A stretch of DNA of 64,000 bases from contig NC_080586.1 of the NCBI RefSeq assembly GCF_029962835.1, positions 64,550,001-64,614,000 of the forward strand, given 5' to 3'. The stretch's first letter is position 1. Each line of letters begins with the position of its first letter. The position numbers were made by a program, and so were the translations under genes. This document shows, piece after piece, positions 11,430 to 22,570 of this stretch. The notes beneath the pieces were generated by a model. It had not been told where the DNA came from and searched no databases. It saw only the letters and a list, made by a program, of their open reading frames with translations. The DNA comes from Magnolia sinica. Taxonomy: Eukaryota > Streptophyta > Magnoliopsida > Magnoliales > Magnoliaceae.

Positions 11430-12020
11430 TTGAGTAGGGCGAGATGCATCGGAGTCTACTTTATTGAACTCAAGAGAAATAAATTAACATTACAGTGTCC
11501 ACCAAGAATACCACCCTGGTTTAGGTTTGAAAAATTAATCTGGATAACAACTAAGATGGGTAAAAAATAATATACCTAAAGCCTTTAAATTCACTTAGTA
11601 TAGCTCACTTGTTTTGTAATAACGTAATTTTCGCTCAGCCCTTTTGTCTCGACAATGCACCTTAGATGAACGGATTGATTGACATATAAAATCCATGGTA
11701 CTTATTTTGGTACCGCATTATCATGATTTTTGGGTTGAATGACAGGATGGATTTCTTGAATTTCACCAATGTGGCTTTTAGTTTGCCAAAGTTACCCTGA
11801 AGGTGCTTAGAGCTAGAGGACATGACTTGCCTGTAATCCAAAGCTTTTTCATCTCCATAATTCTTAAGGTATTTTGTAATGCTATAAATTTGGACTATTT
11901 CTTTCTTTTTAATGAGGCACTTGTCATATGGATGGATTAAATGGCATATAAACACCACGGTGGGCCCTATAGAAAATTAATGATATGCAATTTATCTCAA
12001 TTGTTTCTTAATGTGTCTCT
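11430..12020. other. Intergenic DNA with degenerate element-like sequence
   Basis: No gene seen. A right-end-like CACCACGGTGGGCCCTATAG at 11953-11972 suggests an old, poorly conserved relative of the GGGCCC family. I could not define a left boundary. Confidence 0.35.
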
Positions 12021-12024
12021 TACC

Positions 12025-12713
12025 CGGCCTCATTTGGCACTGTGGATTTGGAATACCTGAATTGGAAATCCCCTAGATTTGGAATACCTAATTCAATATT
12101 CTTTGACTGTGTTTGATACCCTAGATTTGAAATCCACTATAATCCAAAGGTAGCTATGCACTTAAATTACATAATATATTTATAGTAGTTTGAATTTAAT
12201 TACTAAATCAACTTTAAAATTCTTAATTAGTGTACATATATGATGTTTAACCCAATGATTATAATAAGCCAATTGAAATATATACTTTAGCTAAATATGA
12301 TGAAATTCCATGCCTCAAAAGGCCCACAAGCATATGAGCAACTAAACATTCACAATCGACCAACTAAACACTGATTTTTAACCATTGATTTATATGGACA
12401 ATGTTTGAACTGCTCAGATAATTCAAAGTAATTTTAGTGATGCAGTTGATAGTCTAATTATTTTAGGATATCATCAGCGGGTCACATGCATGATAAATCA
12501 ATAGCCTAGTGAAACATATATTATACATGAAACTCTCTTTTAAAAAAATGAGACAAAAAGAGAGATGATTGGAAATCCAAGCAAAAGGAAAGAACCATAT
12601 ATTATACAAAACTTGTCAAAAGCAAGGATTTGAAATATTCTTTAATCCACCCTACCAAACAACCAATGGATTTGGAATACCCTCAAATCCCCCAAATCTG
12701 TGCCAGACGATCC
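12025..12713. mobile_element. Tourist-like element, family T1 (copy 1)
   Basis: The ends GGCCTCATTTGGCAC...GGATTTGGAATACC and GGATTTGGAATACCC...GTGCCAGACGATCC form imperfect inverted repeats. The interior (TTTAATTACTAAATCAACTT, AATGATTATAATAAGCC, GATGCAGTTGATAG, GGATATCAT) is shared almost block by block with 38745-39298, which establishes a family. Non-coding. The TGTTTGG-type ends resemble PIF/Harbinger (Tourist) elements. Confidence 0.6.
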
Positions 12714-12899
12714 CAAGTTTTGAATTACCAAGATTTTTGGGTTGAATGGTTAGTAAAAGGCAGCATACATGACGAACATGTTAGATCTCATGAAAGTTTC
12801 ATTGACTTGACTCTCGGTTTGCTGAAGTTACTTGGGTAACCTATCAGGAGGGGATTGCAAGTCGCCAATAACCCAAAGTTAGACACTCCTCTTTAACAT

Positions 12900-13395
12900 A
12901 CAGCTTTGTGGGGCCCACAACAATGTTTGTCTTAATTGAATCGAGGCTCTTTAATGATTTGGCCACTAATTCATGAGAAGATATTAAACTTTTATATTCA
13001 CTTTATGCATTCATTTCATCACCTCATTTTTTACATGAACCTAAACGCTGGAGATCTAAAATTTCAAGTAGGCCCTACCACAAAAGACAAAGGGAATAGA
13101 GAGACCCACCATTGACCTTTGAAACCTTCCTGGGTTCCACATGATGTTTATATATGCAATCCAACTCATTTGTAAGGTGATTCCCACCTCGATGAAGGGA
13201 AACAAAAATACCATCTTCATCCAAAACTTCTGTGATCCACTAAAGGTTTCTACGATGGGCATTCAATCCTCATTCATATGGCCAACTTAGAGCTTTTACA
13301 TCCCTTTTACTCATGTCCTAAAATAAGCCAACAAAACAGATAGCCAAAGTGGATATAACACAAAAAACATGGTGGGCTCTTGAGCTTTAGGTTAC
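12900..13395. mobile_element. GGGCCC-type element, copy 7 (reverse orientation)
   Basis: Left end GCTTTGTGGGGCCCACAACA; right end ACATGGTGGGCTCTTGAGC. The interior reads as the reverse complement of the usual order: AAGTAGGCCCTACCACAAAA, then CCATTGACCTTTG, then ATCCAACTCATTTGTAAGG. Non-coding. Confidence 0.6.
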
Positions 13396-13644
13396 AGGGA
13401 GCTGCTGGCACTGGTTCCGGGCAAGTGGCGTCCAATGCAAGGTACACTAGCGTGTTGGAGTATTTGATACTCCAAGAGATGGTGATCTGATATGCAGGCA
13501 CTTATAACTTGTAGATCTCAACTGTTGATTTTCCATCAAATTCCACCTATCTTTCATTTTGGTTTGATGTGAAATTTAGACTTGTGATCCATCTAAATTA
13601 GGTCTCACAATTTGACCAATTTATTCTTGTTCGTGTGTAATTTA

Positions 13645-14671
13645 GGGCATGTTTGGTGCCTGGTATCAAGTGGGATGGAATTGCATAGGTGGTGAAATTC
13701 CACTACAGTGTGATTGAGTGGGGTTGTGCGTGCATGTGAAAATTTTTTCTTAAAAAAATAATAATAATAATAAAGTGGCATGGAATTGCATTTGATCCCG
13801 CATAAATTTTATCTAGCATTTGAAAACAACCAACAAGAAGAATTAAATTAATCCTGACATTGTATCATCCAGATCCAATAGTAGATACTTTTGGCATAAA
13901 TCTTCTCCTACTTGGGTGCAGTCTTCAAAAATGGACCAAGGTCCATAATCTCCACAATTTGAACATAAGGTGTCCAGAGAGATCGTGAGCCCCATCTCCT
14001 TGTGCCCATGAAGACACAAATCTACTTTAGATGAGTGTCATACTTGTGAATTTGGAAATCCATTATATGGGTGGGCCTCTTGTTGATACATATATTTTAT
14101 TTATACTGTCCATTTATATGTGCCCTTTACTCATGATATTTTAGTTGCTTCTACCTACAGGTGACTGACATTAATTATGAAATGTGGTACATTAATTACA
14201 ATTCCTTCTATCGGACGCACACTTTACTTAATATAGTGTTTGACACACAGTATTAGATAAGATTAGGTGGGATAGAATTGCATTTGGTTCCCGCGATTCC
14301 ATCCATCATTTGGAGAGTATGGAAAATGATGGGATTAGGTGGGAAGGAATTGCATTTAGTCTCACATGCAAGATTTCTATCAATTTTGAAATTCACTACA
14401 CATGTGGGCCGCACATTGATGCATGCATCCATCCATATACATTGTTTACAAGTGAATGACATCCGTTGTATGTGGATTATAATTCCATTGTCCATCAAAC
14501 ATGATTTTGCTTAATCTTATGTTGTTTTACTGTAGCAAAATTTTTATCCCAAGCAGGGATTGGGTGACTACAATACCGTGGTATTTCTTGACAGGCAATC
14601 ATTATGCATTAACGATGTTAATCCCATTGCATAAAATTCCATACCATTCAATTCCACGACCAAACAGGCCC
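13645..14671. mobile_element. PIF/Harbinger-like (Tourist) non-autonomous element
   Basis: The terminal inverted repeat GGGC(A/C)TGTTTGGT is at 13645-13657 and inverted at 14659-14671. Flanking triplets are TTA and TAA, so the expected 3-bp duplication is imperfect. TGG(G/C)ATGGAATTGCAT-type segments recur at 13668, 13774, 14268 and 14334, giving internal direct repeats around the subterminal sequence. No transposase. Confidence 0.6.
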
Positions 14672-14783
14672 TAATCACTGTGCAACTGCCTTAATTCTAT
14701 CTAATGCAATTTCATACCATTTAATCAGGCCATTCTAACACGTATTTAGCGCCTGCTTGGCAACCATCAGGTTCTCCCGGAGG

Positions 14784-16149
14784 AAATTTCCGACTGTACG
14801 ACCCATTTATGGCCCATTTCCGAGATGAAGCCCACCTCATTTTACCTTCCAAAAATAAGCCCCAGCTGTACGGAGGCCTTCACGAAGGTCGAAAATGCCC
14901 CCGCTTTTTCCTTCAAGCGGTTCGCCTGGTGCTCGAATACGAGCGCTGACGCTCCTCGAACTCCGAGTTGTACGAACCGTTCAAAAGAGATCAACGTTAC
15001 GTGGGCCCCACAGTTATTAATTTATTATATCCACAAAGTTCATCCATATTTCGAGATCATTTCGGAGCATTATCCAAAAAAAAAAAATCATATCCAAAGA
15101 TCAACTGGACCACACCACAAAGAGCAGCAGAAAATTGATTTTCACCGATGAAACTTTTGTAGGGCTCACCATAACATTTATTTTCCATCCTATCTATTCA
15201 TAAGGTCACAAAGACCTGGATGAAGAGGAAAAACAAATTTTATAATGATCCAAAACTTCTGTGACCCTAAAAGGGTTTCAATGCTAGTCATTCAATCCTC
15301 CAAAGCCTTTTACCGTGTGGTCAACTTGATAGTTAGATCTGTCTTATTTTTCCTCTCAAGCTTTACTACGAGTTTTCCAAATAGATAGACGGTTTGGATA
15401 TAACAAATACCTCATAATAGGACCCACAAAAAATGGGAGGATTACAATAGGAAAAAATTAAAAAATAATAATAATAAATAAATAAAACCAGGAACCTATG
15501 GCTAGGGGTATTCTATAGCTACGGTTATAATCGTAGCCATAGCCGTAGCCCCTGCCATTTCAATATGTCTTTTTATATGTATCGAAGATCTTTCGATATG
15601 TCTTTCGATATGCATCGAAGATCTTTCGATTAATCAAAAAAGCTCCAGAACTGTCCAGCGAGTTTGCCTCAAAAATCTTGCAATTTTCGATACATATCAA
15701 AGAGTATTTGATATGTACCGAAGGTATTTTACCAATAGCTACGGATTATAACCGTAGCCACAACTGTAGTCTATGCCACTCTATGAAAATTTTTTAATTT
15801 TTTTTAATTTTATTCTTTTACATGGAGAATTTTATTCTACCTACAATTTTCTCTAATAAATATTTATATAAATATGTACATATAAGCATATAATTTTTTT
15901 TCTCTCTTTTTTCATTTCTTTCTTTATTCATTTAATAAGAATATCTTCTAAACCAAAATTAGTTACTTGACGTACCCTATATGATTTTGGGGTAGGAGAA
16001 GCTACTTTAGCTAACCAACCTGGTTATTTTTCAAGATTCCATCAGGTTGATGGTCGAAAATCCATTTCATTCACTTCGCATTCAATTTCAATCAGTTCGC
16101 GGTCAATTTCGTTCATTTCATTTACTTCGCAATCAATTCCATGCATTTC
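14784..16149. repeat. Left outer arm of the foldback element
   Basis: Inverted counterpart of 22571-23901. Block order from outside: unique segment (14784-14990), GGGCCC element (14990-15440), TAGCTACGG/ATATCGAAG block (15490-15790), AT-rich tract (15790-15960), GGGGTAGGAGAAGCTACTTT block and the start of the array (15960-16149). Differences between the arms are mostly scattered substitutions and small indels, so the palindrome is not very recent. Confidence 0.85.
14990..15440. mobile_element. GGGCCC-type element, copy 8 (left arm of foldback)
   Basis: Reads ACGTGGGCCCCACAGTTATT at the left and ATACCTCATAATAGGACCCA at the right, with the usual interior. It mirrors 23250-23695, so it was in place before the palindrome formed or was amplified. 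Confidence 0.65.
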
Positions 16150-17646
16150 ACGGTCAATCCCAGTGATTCCATTTTGATTCATGGTCATTTTCATGCATTT
16201 CATGGTCAATTGCCTTCACTTCACGGTCATTTCCACGCATTTCACGGCCAATTCGCTTCACTTTAGGGTCATTTTCATGCATTTCATGGTCATTTCCAGC
16301 GATTCCGTTTAGATTCACGGTCATTTCCATGCACTTCACGGTCATTTCCATGCATTTCACAGTCAATTCGCTTCACTTCACGGTCATTTTCATGCATTTC
16401 ATGGTCATTTTCGACGATTTCGTTTATATTCACGGTCATTTCCATGCACTTCACGATCAATTCTCTTCACTTCACGGTCATTTCCATGCATTTCACGGTC
16501 AATCCCTGCAATTCTGTGTTCATTCACGGTCAATCCCTGCAATTCTGTGTTCATTCACGGTCAATTCGACGCACTTCACGGTCAATTCACTTCACTTACG
16601 GCCATTTCCATGCCCTTCGCGGTCAATTCACTTCACTTCACCATCATTTCCATGCATTTCACGATCATTCCCGGCAATTCCATGTTCATTCACGGACAAT
16701 TCGATGCACTTCACGATCAATTCACTTCACTTCACGGCCATTTCTACGCACTTCACCGTCAATTCACTTCACTTCACCGTCATTTCCATGCATTTCACGG
16801 TCATTCCCGGCAATTCTGTGTTCATTCACGGTCAATTCGACGCACTTCATGATCAATTCACTTCACTTCACGACCATTTCCACGCACTTCGCGGTCAATT
16901 CACTTCACTTCACCATCATTTCCATGCATTTCACGGTCATTCCCGACAATTCCGTGTTCATTCACGGTCAATTCGACGCACTTCACGGTCAATTCACTTC
17001 ACTTCACGGCCATTTCCACGCACTTCGCGGTCAATTCACTTCACTTCACCGTCATTTCCATGCATTTCACGGTCATTCCCGGTGATTTCGTGTTCATTCA
17101 TGGTCAATTCGACGCACTTCACGGTCAATTCACTTCACTTCACGGCCATTTCCACGCACTTCGCGGTCAATTCACTTCACTTCACCATCATTTCCATGCA
17201 TTTCACGGTCATTCCCGGTGATTCCGTTTTGATTCACGGTCATTTCGATGCATTTCATGGTCAATTCCCTTCACTTCACAGTCATTTCCATGCATTTCAC
17301 GGTCGACTTGCTTATTTCACGGTCATTTTCATGCATTTCACGGTCAATCCCGGCGATTCCGTTTTGATTCACGGTCATTTCGATGCATTTCACGGTCAAT
17401 TCCCTTCACTTCACGGTCATTTCCATGCACTTCACGGTCAATTAGCTTCACTTCACAGTCATTTTCATGCATTTCACGGTCAATCCCGGCGATTCTATTT
17501 TGATTCACGGTCATTTCGATGCATTTCACGGTCAATTCGCTTCCCTTCACGATCATTTTCATGCATTTCACGGTCAATCACGGCAATTTCGTTTTGATTC
17601 ACGGTCATTTCGATGCATTTCACGGTCAACTCCCTTCACTTCACGG
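16150..17646. repeat. Tandem array, left arm outer part (21-bp monomers in 136-bp units)
   Basis: The monomer is close to TTCACGGTCATTTCCATGCA + T, alternating with TTCACGGTCAATTCGCTTCA + C. Every sixth monomer is a 31-bp variant carrying CCCGGCGATTCCGTTTTGA (type A) or CCCGGCAATTCTGTGTTCA (type B), giving a higher-order unit of 5 x 21 + 31 = 136 bp. Type B units fill about 16500-17220; type A units lie on both sides. The strand shown is stop-free in all three frames of the monomer, which explains the long open frames here, including one of 422 codons at 16329-17597. I do not consider them genes. Confidence 0.9.
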
Positions 17647-17854
17647 TAGAGCTGGACATTTCATACCCGAACCGGTAGATCCGGCTCGATCCGACCCGAT
17701 TCGAACAGAACCGATGGTCAGGATGGGTCAGGATCGGGTAGCGTAATCGAGATCCGAATTATTTTCGGGTCGAATCCGGGTAAGCCCTGTTCCGAACCGA
17801 CCCGATCCGTAACCCGATCCGATTGGATCCGATTCGGACCGACCCGATCCGGAC

Positions 17855-17856
<2 letters not shown>

Positions 17857-17913
<57 letters not shown>
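17857..17913. repeat. (TG)n microsatellite
   Basis: About 28 uninterrupted TG dinucleotides directly after the GATCCGGACC-rich left end of hAT-like copy B. It is a candidate length-polymorphic marker. The cysteine/valine reading frames across it are meaningless. Confidence 0.95.
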
Positions 17914-17916
<3 letters not shown>

Positions 17917-18139
17917 ACTTTTGCCGCTTATACTTTAGGTTCGGCGCCAAAAAATCCCACCCGATGTATTCTCTATATCTCTCTATCTCTCCATATCTTT
18001 GATTCTCTCGCTTCATATCTCTCTATTTCTGTTGAAGAAGAAGACAAGAAGAGGGTTACGGAGCTCGGATATCTCTGCTGGAGAGAGATATATTGAGAAA
18101 TGATATTGTGTATGGAAGAGAGAAAGAGGGAAAGAGAAA

Positions 18140-18310
18140 TAGAGTAGCAGGTATGTTTTATATCCTAACTTTCTATCCATTTGGCAAGCTTATTTTAAGG
18201 CTTTGGATATTCATCAATTTTAAGTTCAACTACTAAAATGATATGGAAAAATGAATGGACGGCGTGGATAAAACACATACATTCAGGGTGGGCCCCAACA
18301 GAGATTACTC
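18140..18310. repeat. Right half of a GGGCCC-type element inside hAT-like copy B
   Basis: ATTCATCAATTTTAAGTTC then ATGGACGGCGTGGATAAAAC and TTCAGGGTGGGCCCCAACA. It matches the right-half fragment at 8160-8300 in hAT-like copy A closely. Confidence 0.6.
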
Positions 18311-18351
18311 ACTACAATAAGAGAATTCACCGGTGTACCATGAAATGGATT

Positions 18352-18859
18352 GGCTACTCCCCTGACACCAGCCAATGGCTGGTGGTCGGTGCTCTGTGGG
18401 CCCCACCATGATGTATTTGTTTCATCCATGCCGTCTGTATATTTTTAAAGATCATTTTAAGGCCTGAGACCAAAGACGAGGTATTTCTCAATCTCAAGTG
18501 GACTAGAGGAAACAGTTTTGAATGAGTATCGACCATTCAAAACATTTTGGGGCCATAAAAGTTTTAGATCAATCTGATTTTTGTTTTTTCCCTTTATCTG
18601 AGCCTGTATGACCTAATCAACAGATTGGATGTCAAATAAACAATACAGTGGGCGTTAGGAGGATTTTAATGGTGGATATCCAATAACAATTGTTTTCATG
18701 TGGTGTAGTCCACCTGAGATTTATATCTCTCTCATTTTGTTGATCAAGTCTAAAATGATCTGTAAAAATGGATGAACGGAATGGATGTAAGACATACATC
18801 ATGGTGGGGCCTACACAGCACCGACCACAGCCACCTGGCTGGTGGCAGGAGGAGTAGCC
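18352..18859. mobile_element. GGGCCC-type element, copy 9, with extended (~85 bp) imperfect inverted repeats
   Basis: The left end GGCTACTCCCCTGACACCAG, then GGTCGGTGCTCTGTGGGCCC and ACCATGATGTAT, pairs with the inverted right end ending GGAGGAGTAGCC. The inverted repeats therefore extend far beyond the GGGCCC core. The interior hallmarks are normal. Nested in hAT-like copy B. Confidence 0.7.
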
Positions 18860-18976
18860 CATCTGTTTCCGTGTACCACCCACACAAAGCTAGCTATAGC
18901 TAGCTGTAGGTTAAAAGACGTGTCGTGCCAAGACGGATGCGCATTTCCTGCCAAAGGAAGTTCATGCGCTGGGAAC

Positions 18977-19402
18977 CCATGTGGGACCCACTGCGATGTT
19001 TGTGCGAAATCCTCCCCGTCCATACGTTTTGTGAGTTCATTTCAATACATGAGGCTAAAAATGAACCGTATCCAATGCACAAGTGGGCCGAAAAAGTGAT
19101 AATTGAACGTCCACAGTTGAAATATTCGTAGGGCCACAGACATTTTGAATCATGCTAATATTTGTTTTTTCAGTTCATCCCAGTAGGAATGATGTTATTA
19201 ACGGTATGGATGTCATGTAAAGATCACCGTCGAACCCAGGGAGGTTTCAACGGTAGGAATTTACCTAACCACCTTTTCCTTTAATACGGCCCACTTAAGT
19301 CTTGGATCCTGCTCACTTTTGGTCTCATGTTCTAAAATGATCTCAAAAAATGGATGAACGGAGTGGATTCCTGAAAAACATCACGGTGGGCCCCACCTAC
19401 GA
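18977..19402. mobile_element. GGGCCC-type element, copy 10
   Basis: Left end CATGTGGGACCCACTGCGATG; right end ACATCACGGTGGGCCCCACC. The interior has AATTGAACGTCCAC, TTTTGAATCATGCTAATATT, and ACGGCCCACTTAAGTCTTGG. Nested in hAT-like copy B. Confidence 0.65.
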
Positions 19403-19529
19403 TCCCACACACGAACTTTATCTTTCGCAGGAAATCCGCATCCTTTTAGCGTGCCGTGCACGTCAATACGGCCAGCTGTATTCTTGAGCTCCGAGTTGTA
19501 CGAACGGCTCAAATGAGATCCATGTTTTA

Positions 19530-19680
19530 TGGGCCCACAATGATGTATTTAATATATCCATACCGTTTATCATTTTTTGTGATAATTTTAAAACATTTGG
19601 AAAAAAAAATGAATCGTATTTAAAGTTCAAATGGACCACACCGAAAATGGCAACGAGGATAATGATTTTCACTGTTGAAA
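19530..19680. repeat. Left half of a GGGCCC-type element inside hAT-like copy B
   Basis: GTTTTATGGGCCCACAATGA through AATGGACCACACCGAAAATG, ending at the GATCCG-rich right subterminal block. It is preceded by GAGCTCCGAGTTGTACGAAC, which also flanks the GGGCCC elements in the foldback arms. Counterpart of 8928-9060. Confidence 0.6.
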
Positions 19681-19889
19681 AATTCGACCCTTAACCAATC
19701 CGATCCGACCGGGTTTCCTTGACCGAGTTGGACTCGGTTCGGGTCAGGCCAAGCATGTAACGGATCTGTTCAGGTAAGGTCTTCTAGACTCGGTCACCGA
19801 TCAGGACGGATTCGGATCAGTTCGGACATCTTTCAGACCCTACCGAGTTGGACCAAATCTGATCCGACTCGGTCCGATGCCCAGCTCTA

Positions 19890-20844
19890 CTTCACGGTCA
19901 TTTCCATGCATTTCACAGTCAATTCGCTTCACTTCACGATCATTTTCATGCATTTCACGGTCAATCCCGATGATTCCGTTTTGATTCACGGTCATTTCGA
20001 TGCATTTCACGATCAATTCCCTTCACTTCACGGTCATTTCCATGCATTTCACGGTCGACTTGCTTATTTCACGGTCATTTTCATGCATTTCACGGTCAAT
20101 CCCGGTGATTCCATTTTGATTCACGGTCATTTTGATGCATTTCACTGTCATTTCCCTTCACCTCACGGTCATTTCCATGCATTTCACGGTCAATTCGCTT
20201 CACTTCTCGGTCATTTTCATGCATTTCACAGTCAATCCCGGCGATTCTATTTTGATTCACGGTCATTTTGATGCATTTCACGGTCAATTCCCTTCACTTC
20301 ACGGTCATTTCCATGCATTTCACGGTCACTTCGCTTCACTTCATGGTCATTTTCATGCATTTCACGGTCAATCTCGGCGATTCCGTTTTGATTCACTATC
20401 ATTTCGTTGCATTTCACGGTCAATTTCCTTCACTTCACGGTCGTTTCCATGCATTTCATGGTTAATTCGCTTCCCTTCACAGCCATTTTCATGCATTTCA
20501 TGGTCAATCTCGGCACTCCCGTTTTGATTCACGGTCATTTCGATGCATTTCACGGTCAATTCCCTTCACTTCACGGTCATTTCCATGCATTTCACTGTCA
20601 ACTCGCTTCACTTCACGGTCATTTTCATACATTTCATGGTCAATCCCGGCGATTCCGGGTTCATTCATGGTCAATTCGACGCACTTTACGGTCAATTCAC
20701 TTCACTTCATGGCCATTTCCACGCACTTCGCGGTCAATTCACTTAACTTCACCGTCATTTCCATGCATTTCACGGTCATTCCCCGTGATTCCGTGTTCAT
20801 TCATGGTCAATCCGACGCACTTCATGGCCATTTCGTGTTCATTC
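19890..20844. repeat. Tandem array, left arm inner part up to the mirror axis
   Basis: Continues the 21-bp/136-bp array after the hAT-like insertion, starting with the second CTTCACGG target copy. Mostly type A units (GATTCCGTTTTGATTCACGG) to about 20640, then type B units (TTCCGGGTTCATTCATGGTC, CGACGCACTTTACGG) up to the axis. Its short open frames are by-products of the repeat. Confidence 0.9.
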
Positions 20845-20847
20845 TGT

Positions 20848-22570
20848 GAATGAACACGGAATCGTCGGGAATGACCGTGAAATGCATGGAAATGGCGGTG
20901 AAGTTAAGTGAATTGACCGCAAAGTGCGTGGAAATGGCCGTGAAGTGAAGTGAATTGTCCGTGAAGTGCGTCGAATTGACCGCGAAGTGCGTGGAAATGG
21001 CCATGAAGTGAAGCGAATTGACTGTGAAGTGCGTCGAATTGACCGTGAATGAACACGGAATCACCGGGAATGACCGTGAAATGCATGGAAATGACGGTGA
21101 AGTTAAGTGAATTGACCGTGAAGTGCGTGGAAATGGCCGTGAAGTGAAGTGAATTGATTGTGAATGAACACGGAATCGCCGGGAATGACCGTGAAATGCA
21201 TGGAAATGACAGTGAAGTTAAGTGAATTGACCGCGAAGTGCGTGGAAATGGCCGTGAAGTGAAGTGAATTAACCGTGAAGTGCGTCGGAATGACCATGAA
21301 TGAACACAGAATCATCGGGAATGACCGTGAAATGCATGGAAATGACAGTGATGTTAAGTGAATTGACTGCAAAGTGCGTGGAAATGGCCGTGAAGTGAAG
21401 TGAATTGACCATGAAGTGCGTCGAATTGACCATGAATGAACACGGAATTGCCGGGATTCACCGTGAAATGCATAAAAATGACCATGAAGTGAAGCAAGTT
21501 CACCGTGATATGCATGGAAATGATTGTGAAGTGAAGGGAATTGACCGTGAAATGCATCGAAATGACCGTGAATCAAAACAGAATTGCCGGGATTGACTGT
21601 GAAATGCATGAAAATGACCGTGAAGTGAAGCGCATTGATCGTGAAATGAATGGAAATGACCGTGAAGTGAAGGGAATTGACCGCGAAATGCATCGAAATG
21701 ACCGTGAATCAAAACGGAATTGCCGGGATTGACCGTGAAATGCATGAAAATGACCGTGAAGTGAAGCGAATTGACCATGAAATGCATGGAAATGACCGTG
21801 AAGTAAAGGGAATTAACCGTAAAATGCATCGAAATGACTGTGAAGTGAAGGGAATTGGCCGTGAAATGCATCGAAATGACCTTGAATCAAAACAGAATCG
21901 CCGGGATTGACCGTGAAATGCATGAAAATGACCGTGAAGTGAAGTGAATTGACCATGAAGTGAAGTGAAATGACCGTGAAATGCATCGAAATGACCGTGA
22001 ATCAAAACGGAATCGCCGGGATTGACCATGAAATGTATGAAAATGACCGTGAAATGGAGCGAGTTGACCGTGAAATACATGGAAATGATCGTGAAGTGAA
22101 GGGAATTGACCGTGAAATGCATCGAAATGACTGTGAATCAAAACGGAATCACCAGGATTGACCGTGAAATGCATGAAAATGACCATGAAGTGAAGTGAAT
22201 TGACCGTGAAATGCATGGAAATGACCGTGAAGTGAAGGGAATTGACCGTGAAATGCATGGAATTGACCGTGAATCAAAACGGGATTGCCGAGATTGACCG
22301 TGAAATGCATGAAAATGATCGTGAAGTGAAGCGAATTGACCGTGAAATGCATGGAAATGACTGTGAAGTGAAGGAAATTGACTGTGAAATGCATCGAAAT
22401 GACTGTGGATCAAAACGGAATCGCCGAGATTGACCATGAAAATGACCGTGAGGTGAAGCGAGTTGACTGTGAAATGCATGGAAATGACCGTGAAGTGAAG
22501 GGAATTGACCGTGAAATGCATCGAAATGACCGTAAATCAAAACGGAATCACCAAGATTGACCATGAAATG
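20848..22570. repeat. Tandem array, right arm (inverted orientation)
   Basis: Reverse-complement form of the array: GAATGAACACGGAATC, GACCGTGAAATGCATGGAAA, TGACCGTGAAGTGAAG. Type B units occupy about 20848-21450 and type A units 21450-22570. The 136-bp period is visible from GAATCAAAACGGAAT-type landmarks, for example 21541, 21677 and 22242, 22378. This arm has fewer type B units than the left arm and lacks the hAT-like insertion. Confidence 0.9.

Larger units (their letters stand above)
17647..19889. mobile_element. hAT-like non-autonomous element with perfect 8-bp target duplication (copy B)
   Basis: The termini TAGAGCTGGACAT and ATGCCCAGCTCTA are inverted repeats matching the hAT end pattern. 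The 8-mer CTTCACGG occurs immediately on both sides (17639-17646 and 19890-19897) and is part of the 21-bp monomer, so the element clearly jumped into the array. Subterminal blocks (17680-17855, 19683-19880) are full of ACCCGATCCG/GATCCGACTCGG repeats, as in copy A at 7932-9260. The interior carries a (TG)n run, GGGCCC-element pieces and two full GGGCCC elements. No transposase. Confidence 0.85.

Noticed and set aside
16329-17597. 422-codon open frame as a histidine-rich repeat protein
   Set aside because: Produced by a 21-bp monomer without stops in any forward frame; the frame rotates at every 136-bp unit, and similar frames exist on the opposite strand.
17759-18096. Cys/Val-rich and His/Thr-rich frames
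   Set aside because: Translation of the (TG)n microsatellite.
16154-22560. CRISPR-like array
   Set aside because: Repeats are directly adjacent monomers with no unique spacers, in a plant genome; the two-level 21/136-bp periodicity is satellite-like.
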